A stretch of 64,000 nt of DNA. Source: Ferroplasma sp. Its GTDB lineage: Archaea > Thermoplasmatota > Thermoplasmata > Thermoplasmatales > Thermoplasmataceae. The notes below the pieces were generated by a model. That model was not told the DNA's origin. It saw only the letters and a list, made by a program, of their open reading frames with translations, and searched no databases. The translations under genes were made by a program, and so were the position numbers. Position 1 is the stretch's first letter. The number at the start of each line of letters is the position of its first letter. The stretch covers positions 1,116,001-1,180,000 of the forward strand of contig NZ_CP133597.1 in NCBI RefSeq assembly GCF_031200575.1, in the 5' to 3' direction. Below, in pieces: positions 63,026 to 64,000 of this stretch.

Positions 63026-64000
63026 ATGAAATCTGCACTTATTACAGGCATTACAGGCCAGGACGGTGCTTACCTGGCAAAACTGCTTTTAGAGAAAAAC
63101 TACAAGGTCTATGGATTATACAGAAGATTAAGCACTCCAAATTTCTGGAGGCTTCAGTCCCTAGGAATATATGACAAAATCAATTTAATTTCTGGAGACC
63201 TGAGTGATTTATCCTCCATACTGAATGCGTTCAGGGCATCAGAGCCGGATGAGGTTTACCATCTGGCTGCACAGAGCTTTGTAGAGGCATCCTTTGAGTC
63301 CCCACTGGCAACTGCAGAGGTAACAGGATTGTCAACGACTAGGATTCTTGAGGCTGTGAAGCAGTATAGCCAGAATATCAAGGTATACTATGCAGGTACC
63401 AGTGAAATGTTCGGTTCGTCCTATAATGATAAAGCATTAAATGAAAATGATGTTTTCCAGCCCATGAGCCCCTATGCAGCAGCCAAGCTATACGGCTACT
63501 GGATATCAAGGATATACAGGGAGGGCTATGGATTATTCATCTCTTCTGGAATTTTATTTAACCATGAATCTGAAATAAGGGGATTGGAATTTGTTACCAG
63601 GAAGATTGTCAATGAGGTTGCAAAGATACACTATGGATTGGAGAAGAAGATAAAGCTTGGCAATATCAGTGCCAAGAGGGACTGGGGATATGCTCCTGAG
63701 TATGTTGATGCCATGCACAGGATGCTCCAGTCAGATAAGCCCGATGACTACGTCATAGCCACAGACGAGACACACACAGTGGAGGAGTTTCTGAAGTACG
63801 CATTTGAATACATAGGCATGGACTACCATGAGTATCTTGAAATTGATAAGAGGTTTGTAAGGCCATTAGATGTTCCTGCATTAAGAGGCGATTACTCAAA
63901 AGCCAGAAAGGAACTCAAATGGGAGCCGAAAACAAAATTCCCTGAACTTGTAAAATTGATGATGAAGGCAGAACTTGAGAGGTGGGATATGTATTTAAAG
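63026..64000 (+). CDS. gmd: GDP-mannose 4,6-dehydratase, 3' end outside window
   Basis: The frame is open from ATG 63026 to the window end (325 codons, against a usual 340-370). ITGITGQDGAYLAKLLL is the NADP loop, AGTSEMFG holds the catalytic T and E, and SPYAAAKLYGYW the Y and K. GILFNHESEIRGLEFVTRKI, RDWGYAPEYVDAMHRM and VRPLDVPALRGDY are particular to GMD. It converts GDP-mannose to GDP-4-keto-6-deoxymannose, the precursor of fucose, rhamnose and related deoxysugars. With six glycosyltransferases beside it, it would supply a deoxysugar to the surface glycan. Its own TATA and a leaderless start are likely. Confidence 0.92.
   Translation, partial: MKSALITGITGQDGAYLAKLLLEKNYKVYGLYRRLSTPNFWRLQSLGIYDKINLISGDLSDLSSILNAFRASEPDEVYHLAAQSFVEASFESPLATAEVTGLSTTRILEAVKQYSQNIKVYYAGTSEMFGSSYNDKALNENDVFQPMSPYAAAKLYGYWISRIYREGYGLFISSGILFNHESEIRGLEFVTRKIVNEVAKIHYGLEKKIKLGNISAKRDWGYAPEYVDAMHRMLQSDKPDDYVIATDETHTVEEFLKYAFEYIGMDYHEYLEIDKRFVRPLDVPALRGDYSKARKELKWEPKTKFPELVKLMMKAELERWDMYLK

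Noticed and set aside
1-64000. CRISPR array, tRNA or rRNA genes
   Set aside because: No regularly spaced direct repeats and no cloverleaf or conserved rRNA stretches were seen by eye. A covariance search could still find a tRNA that I missed.

Overview
This window reads as chromosome of a Thermoplasmatales-type archaeon (Ferroplasma, Acidiplasma, Cuniculiplasma or Picrophilus are plausible; the sequence alone does not settle the genus). The reasons are an AT-rich composition, TATA-box promoters about 25 nt upstream of leaderless starts, archaeal winged-helix, Lrp and VapB regulators, archaeal-type ATPases, an archaeal IS607-type transposon, and a gene set of scavenging permeases, fatty-acid genes, mercury resistance and secreted sequon-rich proteins. 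No rRNA, tRNA or CRISPR array was recognised.

Layout. 1-3.1 kb: amino-sugar-type operon on the minus strand (APC permease, double-SIS isomerase or deaminase, BadF-type kinase). 3.2-4.2 kb: broken IS3-like element. 4.2-8.6 kb: beta-oxidation genes (acyl-CoA dehydrogenase, hydroxyacyl-CoA dehydrogenase/enoyl-CoA hydratase fusion, divergent thiolase), then a permease pseudogene. 9.4-13.2 kb: ATPase with a palindromic operator, an unknown 202-residue protein, a small ribbon-helix-helix protein and two DNA methyltransferases. 13.3-17.3 kb: flavin-type oxidase, then an Lrp regulator divergent from a HisD-like dehydrogenase/permease pair. 17.5-23 kb: PLD-helicase-DUF3427 protein and a fused 2-oxoacid dehydrogenase E1 with a stand-alone lipoyl domain. 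23.2-28.7 kb: VapBC, a regulator with a membrane gene fragment, IS607 copy 1, a broken ABC exporter and a Fic toxin module. 28.8-36.9 kb: acyl-CoA ligase with TetR and a TDT-type transporter, DUF998 protein, DUF4143 ATPase and a large ABC solute-binding protein. 34.3-38.1 kb contains transposase wrecks. 38-41.6 kb: metallo-beta-lactamase-fold hydrolase, frameshifted membrane gene and IS607 copy 2, inverted relative to copy 1. 41.8-55.4 kb: DUF1648 protein, DMT exporter, kinase-like protein, DUF2075 nuclease-helicase, peptidase, AIM24 protein, secreted penicillin-acylase-type hydrolase and merP-merA. 55.5-64 kb: surface-glycan locus with five GT4-type and one GT2-type glycosyltransferases, a DUF2079 membrane protein and GDP-mannose dehydratase.

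The strongest structural observation is that the two IS607 copies lie in opposite orientation, and their outer flanks 39616-39660 and 24542-24159 rejoin in frame to rebuild one membrane-protein gene. That gene would overlap its upstream partner by ATGA and overlap the regulator gene downstream. This implies a 13-kb inversion between the copies, or an assembly flip across them. Three genes (vapC, ABC ATPase, membrane protein) are each broken by one base missing from a seven-base homopolymer, which suggests either sequencing undercalls or slippage control. A second theme is perfect palindromes placed at the start codons of vapB and two ATPase genes, the arrangement expected of self-repressing modules.
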